In this document: in pieces, positions 54,699 through 63,340 of the stretch
Position numbering within the stretch: position 1 is the stretch's first letter
Layout: each line of letters begins with the position of its first letter
NCBI RefSeq assembly: GCF_014203705.1
Contig: NZ_JACHJR010000001.1
Coordinates: 5,952,001 to 6,016,000 of the forward strand
Source of the DNA: Kitasatospora gansuensis
GTDB lineage: Bacteria; Actinomycetota; Actinomycetes; Streptomycetales; Streptomycetaceae
Length of the DNA: 64,000 bases
Direction of reading: 5' to 3'
Position numbers and translations under genes: made by a program
Notes under the pieces: generated by a model
The model's input: the letters and a program-made list of their open reading frames with translations, nothing else
The model's database searches: none
What the model was told of the DNA's origin: nothing

Positions 54699-56120
54699 TC
54701 AGGTGCGGGTCCAGCGCTGGTTGGTGCCGCCGTTGCAGGTCCAGATCGCGAGCTTGGTGCCGTTCGCGGTCGCCTTGGCGGGCACGTCCAGGCACTTGCC
54801 CGCGCCGACCGCGGTGACGGTGCCGTCGGCGTTGAGCCGCCACTGCTGGTTGGGCTGTCCGCCGCAGTCCCAGACGGCCACGCTCGTGCCGTCCGCGGTG
54901 CCCCCGCCGCTCACGTCCAGGCACTTGTTCCCGTAGACCCGCAGCTCACCGGCGGAGGTCACCGTCCACTGCTGGTTGGGCTGGCCGTTGCAGTCCCAGA
55001 TCTGCGCCTGCGCCCCGTTGCTCTGCGAGGCACCGGCGACGTCCAGGCACCTGCCCGAACCCACGCCCTTGAACGCACTCCCGCCGGTCGGGGCGGTGGC
55101 GTTCAGCGTGTCCAGGACGGCGTAGTAGGCGGCCTTCTTCCCGTAGTTGCCGTCGAGGAGCAGGGGCGTGTCGGAGGCGCGCCAGGAGTACTTGTCGGTC
55201 ACGCCCCAGGTGGTGATGCCGGTGCAGCGGGCGACGGCCAGGCAGGCCCGGGTGACGCTGCGGTAGGCGTCGGCCTGGGCGGTGCCGGAGCCGGAGATGT
55301 CGAGTTCGGTGATCTGCACGTCCACGCCGAGCGCGGCGAACTGGGCGATGTTCTGCTGGTAGTTGCCCGGCACCTGGCCGAAGTGCGACTGGAGACCGAC
55401 GCAGTCGATCGGGACGCCGCGGTTCTTGAAGTCGCGGACCATGTTGTAGACGCCCTGGGTCTTGGCCGCATTGGCGTCGTCGATGTTGTAGTCGTTGTAG
55501 CAGAGCTTGGCGCCGGGGTCGGCCACCCGGGCGGCGCGGAACGCCTCCTCGATGAAGCCGTTGCCGAGCTTCTGCTGGAAGACCGAGCTGCGCAGGGTGC
55601 CCACTGGGCCGCCGTCGGCGAACGCCTCGTTGACCACGTCCCAGGCGAAGACCTTGCCCTTGTAATGGCCCGCCACGTTGGCGATGTGGTTGTCCATCAC
55701 GGACCGGACCTCGGTGGCGGATCCCAAGTTCTGTACCCAGCCGGGCAGTTGGGAGTGCCATACCAGGGTGTGGCCGCGCACCTTCATGCCCTTGGCCACG
55801 GCATGGTTGACGATCTGGTCGGCGCCGCCGTAGCTGAAGGCGTTGCGGGACGGCTCGGTGGCGTCCCACTTCATCTCGTTCTCCGGCGTCACGGCGCTGA
55901 ACTCCTGGTCCAGAGCCGCGACATAGGCCGCCTCGCCGAGCCTGCCCGCCGCCACGGCGGCGCCGTAGTACCGGCCGCCCTGCGCGGCTGCGCCGCCCAG
56001 GTTGCCGACCGCCGCAGCGGCGACGGGCGCGGTGGTCGCGGTGACGGTGACTGCGAGGCCCAGGACGCCGGCGGCGAACAGGGCACCGATCCTGCGGGAG
56101 GGTACGGGTGGTACGCGCAT
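54699..56120 (-). CDS. Secreted GH10 endo-beta-1,4-xylanase with CBM13
   Basis: A 473-residue exported xylanase. The signal peptide is about 1-38. The GH10 domain (about 40-340) has HTLVWHSQLP, WDVVNEAF (acid/base Glu, about 164) and ITELDIS (nucleophile Glu, about 272). A ricin-type CBM13 (about 350-473; CLDVAGASQSNGAQAQIWDC, CLDVSGGGTADGTSV) binds xylan. ATG 56120 has GGAGG upstream. A LacI-type palindrome lies about 385 bp upstream and may be its repressor site. Works with the GH27 enzyme on hemicellulose. Confidence 0.95.
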   Translation of the reverse strand: MRVPPVPSRRIGALFAAGVLGLAVTVTATTAPVAAAAVGNLGGAAAQGGRYYGAAVAAGRLGEAAYVAALDQEFSAVTPENEMKWDATEPSRNAFSYGGADQIVNHAVAKGMKVRGHTLVWHSQLPGWVQNLGSATEVRSVMDNHIANVAGHYKGKVFAWDVVNEAFADGGPVGTLRSSVFQQKLGNGFIEEAFRAARVADPGAKLCYNDYNIDDANAAKTQGVYNMVRDFKNRGVPIDCVGLQSHFGQVPGNYQQNIAQFAALGVDVQITELDISGSGTAQADAYRSVTRACLAVARCTGITTWGVTDKYSWRASDTPLLLDGNYGKKAAYYAVLDTLNATAPTGGSAFKGVGSGRCLDVAGASQSNGAQAQIWDCNGQPNQQWTVTSAGELRVYGNKCLDVSGGGTADGTSVAVWDCGGQPNQQWRLNADGTVTAVGAGKCLDVPAKATANGTKLAIWTCNGGTNQRWTRT

Positions 56121-56580
56121 GGCTGCGCCTCCGTTGTTCGGATCACGGGGTGGGGGACCACGAAAAAGGAACACTCGTGGATTCGAGATCACGATCCGCC
56201 GCCAGATCGCCGTGGGGCGCAGGGTGGCCTGCCGCCGTCACCACCGGGCCCGGCAGGGGCGCCTCCGGACCATAGAGTGGAGAGCAGTTGAGGGCACGTC
56301 AAGACGTTCCCGCCTGGCCACAAGCGGCCACCGCGCCGGTCGTTGAACTTTTTACCGAGGCTGCCCCAGGTCAGAGCCGCGCGGGTCCGGTGGGCGGGTT
56401 TTCCGACGGCGACGGCTCTCTTGACGGGGGTTCAGGCGCCGTGCTTTTCTCCGAAGCGTCACCACCGATCTCCCCGAGCCGCCGGGGAGTTGTTCGACTT
56501 GTATTGTTAGCGCTAACACTTCAGGTACTTGTTTCCGGACTTTGCTTTTGTGTCGTCAGTCCAGATTTGCCGTGCCGCCA
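56121..56580. other. Intergenic region upstream of the xylanase gene (460 bp)
   Basis: Holds the xylanase promoter region and the palindrome annotated at 56505-56518. No coding sequence with good bias, no RNA gene and no further repeat seen. The ZapE-like gene ends at its right side. Confidence 0.5.
56505..56518. promoter_or_regulatory. LacI-type operator palindrome
   Basis: TGTTAGCGCTAACA is a perfect 14-bp palindrome with the central GCGC-type core typical of LacI-family operators controlling glycoside hydrolase genes in actinobacteria. It lies about 385 bp before the xylanase start, so a role there is inference. Confidence 0.55.
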
Positions 56581-57660
56581 TCAACGGCCGGGGAGTGTGG
56601 CCGGAGGTCGGAGGAGGGCGAGACGGCTGGCGGTGCGATCGAGGTCGCGCATGAGGCCGGAGCCGGCGGGAAGGCCGGCGAGCGGGTCGGCGCCGATCAA
56701 GGTCAGCGGGACGTCGCGATCGCAGCAGACGTCGACCAGGTTGGCGAAGCGCCGACGGCCGTCGGGGGATGCCTCGGTGAGCGCCGGGACGCCGTCGAGA
56801 ACGATGGCGGGGAAGCGTTCGGCGAGTGCGAGGTAGTCGGCGACGCTGGTGAGGCCCTCGCACAGCTCCGCGAAGCCGAACCAGACCAGGTCGTCGCGGA
56901 CCGCCCGGGCCGGCAGGTCACGGTGGTGGGCGGTCACCAGGGTCGTTTCCTCGGGGCGAGGCGGAGTGAGGCCGGCCCCGGCCTCGTCGCCGGGATGGAG
57001 ACGCGCTCCGAGACCGAACCCGTGAGCGCCGTCCGACCGGGGCTGCTGACGCCGGAAGTCCACCGGCCCCGAGACGTCGAGCACGTCCATCCGTTCCTCG
57101 ATCAGCTTGATCGTCGGCTCGAACAGGTGATGGTAGAGCGGGTCGGGCATCAGCCCGGCGGGCGGGTAGTTGGACGTGGTGACGAGGGTGATCCGCCGGT
57201 CCAGCAGGGTGTGGAAGAGCCGGGCGACCAGCATCGCGTCACCCGCGTCGTGGGCGTGGAACTCGTCGAAGACGAGGATCCGGCAGTCGCCGAGCAACTC
57301 GTCCACGGCCCGGTCCACCGCCGAGCCGTCCGCGGTCCGGCTCCCGGCATGGTGGGCGACGCCGTCGTGCAGTCGGCGGAAGAAGCTGTGGAAGTGCAGC
57401 CGCCGCTTGCGCGGGGTCGGCAGACCGTCCAGGAAGGTGTCCACCAGCCAGCTCTTGCCGCGTCCGACCGGGCCCCAGAGGTAGAGATGGCGCGGCGGGC
57501 GGTGCAGCCGCCAGGCCGGGTGGGCCAGCTCGCCGGCCAGTCGGCTGAGCCGCTCGACCGGGGGCTGCTGCGCCGGGTCGAGCGTGAATCCGCGCTGCTC
57601 GGCGGCCCGGTGGAAGTGGTCACGCATCGCCTCGTACTGCTTCTGCACCCTGTCCGTCAC
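56581..57660 (-). CDS. ZapE/AFG1-like ATPase
   Basis: A 359-residue cytosolic P-loop ATPase of the AFG1/ZapE family. Walker A is GPVGRGKS (about 65-72), Walker B ILVFDEFHAHD, followed by a sensor region LVTTSNYPP. In proteobacteria ZapE acts on the division Z-ring; AFG1 relatives help turn over mitochondrial complexes, so the role in actinobacteria is uncertain. The start is GTG 57660. It is preceded by a divergent membrane-protein operon. Confidence 0.9.
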   Translation of the reverse strand: MTDRVQKQYEAMRDHFHRAAEQRGFTLDPAQQPPVERLSRLAGELAHPAWRLHRPPRHLYLWGPVGRGKSWLVDTFLDGLPTPRKRRLHFHSFFRRLHDGVAHHAGSRTADGSAVDRAVDELLGDCRILVFDEFHAHDAGDAMLVARLFHTLLDRRITLVTTSNYPPAGLMPDPLYHHLFEPTIKLIEERMDVLDVSGPVDFRRQQPRSDGAHGFGLGARLHPGDEAGAGLTPPRPEETTLVTAHHRDLPARAVRDDLVWFGFAELCEGLTSVADYLALAERFPAIVLDGVPALTEASPDGRRRFANLVDVCCDRDVPLTLIGADPLAGLPAGSGLMRDLDRTASRLALLRPPATLPGR

Positions 57661-57819
57661 GGCTTCGGACCCTAGCAGGGCGTCAGAACCGGGTGGATCA
57701 CCGGGAGTTGACCGTGGCTCCTCCGTGGGGTCGTCCCTCGATCGTGTGCGGCCAGGGTTGGTTCGGCATCGCAAATGGATCTCTGGACACAATCGGTTTG
57801 TCATGCAAACCTTTCCCGC

Positions 57820-58467
57820 ATGACGACTCAGCCTGTCCCGGCCCCGAACGACCCCCGCCACCTCCTGGCCATGAAGCGGGCCTTGGTCGACCAAGTCCGT
57901 CGCGAGCAGCGCGGTGCCTGGTTCCCGCTCCTGGTCTTCGCCGCCGTGCGGTTCGGTGCGGCGCCGGTGGTCCGCTACGGCCAAGGCGACCACGTCAGGC
58001 TGGCGTTCTGGTACTACCCGATGGCGCTGGTGCTCGCCTATGTGGCGATCACCTGGTTCTACCTGCGCCGTTCCAACCGGCTCGGCCTGGGGACCCGGGT
58101 CGGACCGTACGTGGCACTGGGTATCGCCCTCGCCCTGCCCATCTCCGCCAACGAGATGTGGAGGTCCATGGGCTCGGGGTTCTATCCCGACTTCCAGGAA
58201 CCGACGCCCCTCTCCCTGTTCTTCGACCACGTGCTGAGCCCGGCCGGCACGATCGGCCTGGCGCTGCTGCTGCTCGCCCGGATCGAGCGCAGCTGGCCGC
58301 TCCTCGGCATCACCTGTGCCTACCTGGCCGTCATGCTCAGTCCCAGTGACCTTCCCCGTACGTCGGCGTGGGGCTTCCCGGGCATCCTGTTCGAAGGAGG
58401 CGTGCTGCTGCTCGGCGGCGTCGGCCTCGCCCTGCTGCAACGGGTCCAGGGACGGTCCGCCGCATGA
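57820..58467 (+). CDS. Multi-pass membrane protein of unknown function
   Basis: A 215-residue protein with about five hydrophobic helices (AFWYYPMALVLAYVAITWFY, VGPYVALGIALALP, TIGLALLLLARI, LLGITCAYLAVML, ILFEGGVLLLGGVGLALLQ). No known domain. I chose ATG 57820; a frame back to 57775 has no ribosome site. Its TGA overlaps the ATG of the next gene (ATGA), so it is coupled to a winged-helix regulator, a common pairing of a membrane protein with its own regulator. Confidence 0.75.
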   Translation: MTTQPVPAPNDPRHLLAMKRALVDQVRREQRGAWFPLLVFAAVRFGAAPVVRYGQGDHVRLAFWYYPMALVLAYVAITWFYLRRSNRLGLGTRVGPYVALGIALALPISANEMWRSMGSGFYPDFQEPTPLSLFFDHVLSPAGTIGLALLLLARIERSWPLLGITCAYLAVMLSPSDLPRTSAWGFPGILFEGGVLLLGGVGLALLQRVQGRSAA

Positions 58468-58850
58468 ACGAACACCCCACCAACAGCCTCGACGACATCG
58501 TGCACCAACGCGTCCGCCTGGGCATCCTCGCGGTGTCCAAGGAAGCCCGGCGGGTGGAGTTCACCTTCCTCCGCAGCACGCTCGGTCTCACCGCCGGCAA
58601 TCTCTCCCAGCACCTCGGCGTCCTGGAGAAGGCGGGCCTGGTCACGATCGACAAGGGGTACGAGGGCAAACGCGCCCGCACCTGGATCCAGCTCACCAAG
58701 GCGGGCAAGGAGGCCCTGAACGACGAGATCGCGACGCTCAAGGCCCTGATCCACCAGCTCGAAGGCCCCGAAGGGCACGCAGGGCACGACGGCGAAGTCG
58801 ACCTCGGTTCCGCGGCCGGGCAACCTCCGGCGGCTGAGGCAACGTCATAG
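58464..58850 (+). CDS. Winged-helix (MarR/HTH_27-like) transcriptional regulator
   Basis: A 128-residue DNA-binding protein with a winged helix: LGILAVSKEARRVEFTFLRS, LTAGNLSQHLGVLEKAGLVT, then the wing KGYEGKRARTWIQLT. Ligand unknown. It is coupled by a 4-nt overlap to the upstream membrane-protein gene and may regulate that operon. A strong hairpin follows. Confidence 0.88.
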   Translation: MNEHPTNSLDDIVHQRVRLGILAVSKEARRVEFTFLRSTLGLTAGNLSQHLGVLEKAGLVTIDKGYEGKRARTWIQLTKAGKEALNDEIATLKALIHQLEGPEGHAGHDGEVDLGSAAGQPPAAEATS

Positions 58851-58854
58851 ATCG

Positions 58855-58896
58855 AGGACGACGCACCCGCTCCACCCGGGGTGGGTGCGTCGTCCT
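58855..58896 (+). terminator. Hairpin terminator after the winged-helix gene
   Basis: A perfect 14-bp stem (AGGACGACGCACCC with GGGTGCGTCGTCCT), 14-nt loop, 4 nt after the stop codon. Confidence 0.85.
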
Positions 58897-58970
58897 GAGG
58901 TCGGGCGAAGTGATCCCCGACAGCCCGGTTCCGTCCGGCCGGGCGAGACACCGATCGGAGCCCTTCCGCC

Positions 58971-60014
58971 GTGCAGCAGCCGCAGTCACAGCCCATCCGT
59001 ACCCGTGCGGTCCTGGCCGGTATCACCGCGCTCGCACTGTCCACCGCCCTGACGGCCTGCGGCAGTGGCGGTACCCCGGCCGCCGACGCCAAGGCGGGCG
59101 GCAGCGCGGGCGCCAGTGCGGCAGCGGCCGCCCCGTCCGCCGCCGCGAGCAGTGCGCCGCCGAAGGAGACCAAGGTCGTGATGCCGACCGGGCCGGCCGC
59201 CGACCTGAAGAAGTCCCGTGACACCAAGGCCGGCCCGATCATGATGACCACCCTGGCGGGCCCGAAGTCCGGCGTCTCCGCCAATGTCTGGGTCTGGCTG
59301 CCGCCGCAGTACAACGACCCGAAGTACGCCAGGTTCGGCTTCCCGGTGCTCACCCTCTACGCGGGCGGTCAGAGCAACGGCTACAACACCTGGACGGACA
59401 ACCAGTTGCCGATCCAGGAGATCGACGCCCAGCTGGTCCAGGAGCAGAAGGCCCACCCCTTCATCATGATCATGCCGGTGCAGAACCTGACGGCCGACGA
59501 GCACCGATCCCTGGACTGCTCCGACATCCCCGGCCAGCCCAAGATGGGTACCTGGCTGTCCCAGGACGTCCCGGACTTCGTCCGCGCCAACTTCCGCACC
59601 CTCAAGGGCCCTGCCAGCTGGGGCCTGATGGGCGCCTCCAGCGGAGCCGACTGCAGCGCCAAGCTGGCCATGCAGCACCCCGACCTCTACCGGGCCGCCG
59701 TGCCGATCGACGGTGGCTTCAAGGCGGACTCCCTCCTCTGGAAGGGCCACAAGGCCGAGCAGGACGCCAACAGCCCCGACAAGCTGATCTCCACCGGCAA
59801 GGCCGACGTCAGGATGCTCGCCACCGCCGGCGGCGCCAGCGCCTACGAGGTCAACCTGGTCAAGGAGTGGGTCGCGAAGGCCGTCCCGCCGACCACCGTC
59901 GAGTACTACGAGCAGCCCGGCGGCAAGCACAAGACCGTGGACTTCGACAAGTTGATCCCGATGAGCCTGCAGTGGCTCACCAAGAACCTCGCCGGACCGG
60001 AGAGCGACGGCTGA
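58971..60014 (+). CDS. Lipoprotein alpha/beta-hydrolase esterase, copy 2
   Basis: A 347-residue exported lipoprotein, closely related to the protein at 29594-30607: same lipobox type (ALTAC), VWVWLPPQYNDP, FPVLTLYAGG, GLMGASSGADC (GxSxG) and EQPGGKHKTVDF. The last residues (NLAGPES) are shared exactly. The start is GTG 58971. A 17-nt stretch before the start matches copy 1 in 15 positions (29570-29586 versus 58944-58960), so the duplication included the leader. The sigma-factor gene follows 106 nt later. Confidence 0.85.
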   Translation: MQQPQSQPIRTRAVLAGITALALSTALTACGSGGTPAADAKAGGSAGASAAAAAPSAAASSAPPKETKVVMPTGPAADLKKSRDTKAGPIMMTTLAGPKSGVSANVWVWLPPQYNDPKYARFGFPVLTLYAGGQSNGYNTWTDNQLPIQEIDAQLVQEQKAHPFIMIMPVQNLTADEHRSLDCSDIPGQPKMGTWLSQDVPDFVRANFRTLKGPASWGLMGASSGADCSAKLAMQHPDLYRAAVPIDGGFKADSLLWKGHKAEQDANSPDKLISTGKADVRMLATAGGASAYEVNLVKEWVAKAVPPTTVEYYEQPGGKHKTVDFDKLIPMSLQWLTKNLAGPESDG

Positions 60015-60120
60015 CGACCCGTCCGACGGCTCCAGCTCCCCGAGCCCGAGGGCAACCTGCCCGGCCGGGCAACCTGATCCAGGGAGAACGTGGTCTGGAC
60101 ATATGAGGGGGGTGGTGCCG

Positions 60121-60669
60121 ATGGGCAGCTACGACGACGAAGCGGAGTTCAGCAGCTTCGTACAGGGCAGGTGGAACGGGCTGGTCCGGACGGCGTACCT
60201 GCTGACCGGGAACCGGCACGACGCCGAGGACCTCGCCCAGACCACGCTGACCAAGGTGTACGCGTCCTGGCGACGGGTCCGCAGCAGCAACAGTCCGGAC
60301 GCGTACGTGCGCCGCATCCTGGTGACGAGCAACATCGACCGCTTCCGCAAACGCCGCCTGGCGGAGTACCCGACGGACGAACTGCCGGAGCCGGGCGGCC
60401 CGCACGCACCGGACGCCAACGCGCAGACGGACCAGCGCCAGGTGCTCTTCGCGGCGCTCGCCACCCTGCCGGCCCGGCAACGGGCCGTGGTGGTGCTGCG
60501 CTACTGGGAGGACCTCTCCGAGGCCCAGGTCGCCGCAGCGCTCGACTGCTCCACCGGCACGGTCAAGAGCCAGGCCGCCAAGGGGCTGGCCAAGCTGCGC
60601 ACCCACCTCGGACCCACCGGCCTCAGCACGCCGGCCACGACCGACTTCCGACCCGAGGTGCTCGCATGA
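60121..60669 (+). CDS. SigE-family ECF sigma factor
   Basis: A 182-residue sigma factor: region 2 AYLLTGNRHDAEDLAQTTLT and KVYASWRRVRSS, region 4 LPARQRAVVVLRYWEDLSEA and STGTVKSQAAKGLAKLR. I chose ATG 60121, preceded by GAGGGGGGTGG at about 60106-60114; ATG 60103 has no nearby site. Its stop overlaps the start of the membrane-esterase gene by 4 nt (ATGA), so the two are coupled and likely form one regulatory unit. Target promoters unknown. Confidence 0.92.
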   Translation: MGSYDDEAEFSSFVQGRWNGLVRTAYLLTGNRHDAEDLAQTTLTKVYASWRRVRSSNSPDAYVRRILVTSNIDRFRKRRLAEYPTDELPEPGGPHAPDANAQTDQRQVLFAALATLPARQRAVVVLRYWEDLSEAQVAAALDCSTGTVKSQAAKGLAKLRTHLGPTGLSTPATTDFRPEVLA

Positions 60670-61742
60670 CCCGGCCCGACGAGAGCCACACCCCCGCCGA
60701 CGAACCAGGGCTGCGCCACGCCCTCGCTCACGGCACCGCCGACCTCGCCATCTCCCCGGCGCCGTACGCCGCGATCGTCCGCGACGGCCGCGGGCTGCGG
60801 CGGCGCCGGACGGCGGTCCGGACCGCGCTCGCCGTGACGGCCGTCGTGGTGCCCGCCCTCACCCTCGCGCTGCTCCCGGGCCGCAACCCGGCGCCCCCAC
60901 CGGGCCCGGCCACCGACCCGGTCGTGGTTACGGCAGTCCCGCAGGCCGAGTTCACCGCCTCCGCCGACGCGGCCGTCCCCAGGGACGTCAAGGTGACGCA
61001 GCTCAAAGGACGGCTCTCGGGCGTCGACGCCGAGGTGTTGGTCTGGCTCCCACCGCAGTACGACGACCCCGCGTACCGGCACCGCAGCTTCCCGGTCCTG
61101 GAGGTGCTCTCCAACTACCCGGGCTCCAGCAGCGCCTGGTTCAGCCTGCTGAAGGCGTCGGAGCAGCTCAAACCGATGATCGCGGACGGCACGGCCCTGC
61201 CGTTCATCCTGGTCTCGCCGCGAGCTTTCGGCCTCGCCGGCAGTTCGGACGCCGGCTGCGCGGACCTGCCCGGCCGGCCGCAGGCCGAGACCTGGATCAC
61301 CGGCGACGTCCCTCAACTCGTCCTCGACAACTTCCGAGCCGAACGCGACCCCCGCAACTGGGCGTTGGCGGGCTACTCGGCCGGCGGCCACTGCGCGACC
61401 CGGCTGGCCCTCGCCCACCCCGACCGCTACAGCGCGGCGGTGAGCCTCAGCGGCTTCAACGACCCGGGCATGGAGCCGAGTTCACCCGAAGCACAGGACC
61501 CGGCGCTGCGCGAGAAGTACAACCCGCTGCACATGCTGCGCACGGCAGCCCCGCCACCGCGCGTCGACATCTACGCGAGCAGCACCGAGGAGGACACCCT
61601 CGCGGACGCCCAGGCCCTCGCCCAGGCGGCGAAAGCCCCGACCACCGTCACCGTCACCGAACTCAGCGGCCGACGCCTCACCCCGCTCTGGCGCGACGCC
61701 CTGCCGGACGTCTTCCGCTGGCTCTCCCAGCGACTGAAGTGA
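60666..61742 (+). CDS. Membrane-anchored esterase-like protein coupled to a sigma factor
   Basis: A 358-residue protein: cytosolic N-terminal 48 residues with a basic stretch (GRGLRRRRTAVRT), one membrane helix (about 49-67) and an extracellular alpha/beta-hydrolase domain (about 100-358) related to the two lipoprotein esterases: VLVWLPPQYDDP, FPVLEVLSNYPG and ALAGYSAGGHCATRLAL (nucleophile GxSxG). The topology, with a short inner tail and an outer domain, matches partner proteins of SigE-family sigma factors. Here the outer domain is an enzyme fold, a combination I cannot match to a described system. The final His of the triad is not clear. Confidence 0.75.
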   Translation: MTRPDESHTPADEPGLRHALAHGTADLAISPAPYAAIVRDGRGLRRRRTAVRTALAVTAVVVPALTLALLPGRNPAPPPGPATDPVVVTAVPQAEFTASADAAVPRDVKVTQLKGRLSGVDAEVLVWLPPQYDDPAYRHRSFPVLEVLSNYPGSSSAWFSLLKASEQLKPMIADGTALPFILVSPRAFGLAGSSDAGCADLPGRPQAETWITGDVPQLVLDNFRAERDPRNWALAGYSAGGHCATRLALAHPDRYSAAVSLSGFNDPGMEPSSPEAQDPALREKYNPLHMLRTAAPPPRVDIYASSTEEDTLADAQALAQAAKAPTTVTVTELSGRRLTPLWRDALPDVFRWLSQRLK

Positions 61743-62177
61743 GCCGGCGGATCCGCAAGTGGACAACTCCCCGCAGAGAGTCGCCCGCCGCCCGCGCACG
61801 TCGCCAGCACCGAGGACGTCCGGCTGCGCCTCGCCTGCACCACACTGCTCGAAGCGGTCTCCCGTTGCTACCTTGGCGGTCCTCTGCCACCCGGTGACCA
61901 TGCTGCGGCTCACTGGCCTGCGGCGGGGCTCAGCCGGTCAGGACGGACCGTGCGCCTTCGTGGCGGCGGCCGCGATCCCGGTCACTTCCCGTCTCCGCGC
62001 GCCAGCACCGGGCGAAGCGGGCCGGCGCCGCGTGCCGCCACCAGGCGCTCTGTGATGTCGGCTCCGCCCGCCGACGCACCCCCGCCCAACCCCGGCCACC
62101 ATCCGACCCGCCGGCCCGCCGGCCCGTCTCCCCGAGGCTCGTACCCTCCCCGCTCGACAGGGCCAGGCATGCAGCGC
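61743..62177. other. Intergenic/decayed region (435 bp)
   Basis: No convincing gene. A plus-strand stretch at about 61800-61930 (ACTTLLEAVSRCYLGGPLPP) has some coding flavour and may be gene debris. No repeat, tRNA or att-like site was recognised. Confidence 0.35.
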
Positions 62178-62583
62178 CTACTGGCTGTGGGCGTCTGGGA
62201 TGCGCCAGGTGATCAGGAAACGCTCCGATGGGGGCTGGCCGGGCCGCCCAACCGGGATCATGCTTTTCACGAGGTAGCCGAAGACCTGGTGCTGGGCCTC
62301 CTCGGAGATCTCGTCCCAGGTGTCCGGAGTCAGGGTCATCACCTCACGTACCAAGCTGTGGTCGGCCTCGGCGCGCAGCATCTCAATGCGGTCCTCGCGG
62401 TCCATCGTGTCGTCGGCGTGCATGGCCCGGATCGAGGCCGGGAGCAGGTTCGGCTCCGCGCGCAGACGCCGGACGATCTCCTGGCAGCCGTAGCGGAAGC
62501 CGAGATGCATCTCCAGCGCCTCGCAGTCCGGGTCCCGGTAGCCATAGGGCGAGCCGCTCTCGGCCCCTATGTAGTCGCCTTTT
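62178..62583 (-). pseudogene. Gene fragment, 5' end missing (minus strand)
   Basis: About 134 residues with normal high-GC codon use: YGYRDPDCEALEMHLGFRYG, MLRAEADHSLVREVMTLTPD, EEAQHQVFGYLVKSM and the end LITWRIPDAHSQ. No known domain. Upstream of about 62583 the same frame continues only as antisense of the next gene and no start codon lies at the coding edge; the first ATG inside (LEMHLG) would lose 25 residues. It meets a plus-strand gene lacking its start at the same point, suggesting a deletion or inversion junction. Confidence 0.5.
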
Positions 62584-63340
62584 GAGCTGGAACGCCCTGA
62601 CGACCTCCCGCCGCCGCGGCGCAGACCGCCGGTCGAGGAGGAGCCGCCACTCACCGGCTTCGACGGCGACCCGGACGGATTGGTGGACAAGTACGGACAG
62701 GTGCTGGCGTACTTCGGGCTCAACCACGAGAACACCGAGGTCCTCGTTGACGCAGCCGCGGTCGGACTGGTGGCCGACGTCTGGCGAGACGGCCCGTTGG
62801 ACGCGATTCACGCGGCCGGTACGGGGCCGTCCAACGGCGAGATCTTCGCCCAGAGCGTTGACCTCTACCGGACGGCCCGCGCGGCTTTGCTCGCCGCCCG
62901 GGACGGCGGCCCGGAGGAGCTGTTCGTGTTCCAGACGATTGCGTCCGACGTGCGGCTGCGGTGGGCGGGCGGTTCCTCCTTCACCCTGATGGCCTGTGGA
63001 GAGCCCACCGAGGAGTTCTGCCAGTATGTCGACAGTGGGATCTGGTTCACCGGCAAGCAGATGAAGGAACTGGGCTGGCGGACCGCGTTGATGCACCGGG
63101 CGGTGTCGGCCGCGGTCAAGACCCCGGGCCACTTCGGCATGCCGGGCTGGCCCGCCGTCGCGGCCACCGCCCTGCGGAGATTCGGCGCGCTGGACCGGGC
63201 GGGCGCGCCCGGGACGCTGCACGACCTCCGCAGCCGTCGGAGCCGCGCTCCGAGAAGCACCGGACCGACTGGGTGCGGACGCGCTCGACTGGCTCTGCCG
63301 CCGGGGCGTGTTCGCCCCGGAAGCGGACGTGCCGCAGTGA
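62575..63340 (+). pseudogene. Disrupted gene of unknown function (missing start, frameshift)
   Basis: Coding bias begins at about 62575 just after a TAG, with no start until TTG 62677/GTG 62680. The protein reads LVDKYGQVLAYFGLNHENTE...EELFVFQTIASDVRLRWAGG...GIWFTGKQMKELGWRTAL. Coding bias then jumps from the first frame to the second between about 63170 and 63225 (second-frame end: ADALDWLCRRGVFAPEADVP), ending at TGA 63340. Either a real frameshift or a sequence error in a G/C run. No domain recognised. Confidence 0.5.

Noticed and set aside
61950..62585. Plus-strand frame over the gap and the minus-strand gene fragment
   Set aside because: Proline/arginine-rich with no motif; the minus strand shows normal coding bias from 62178.
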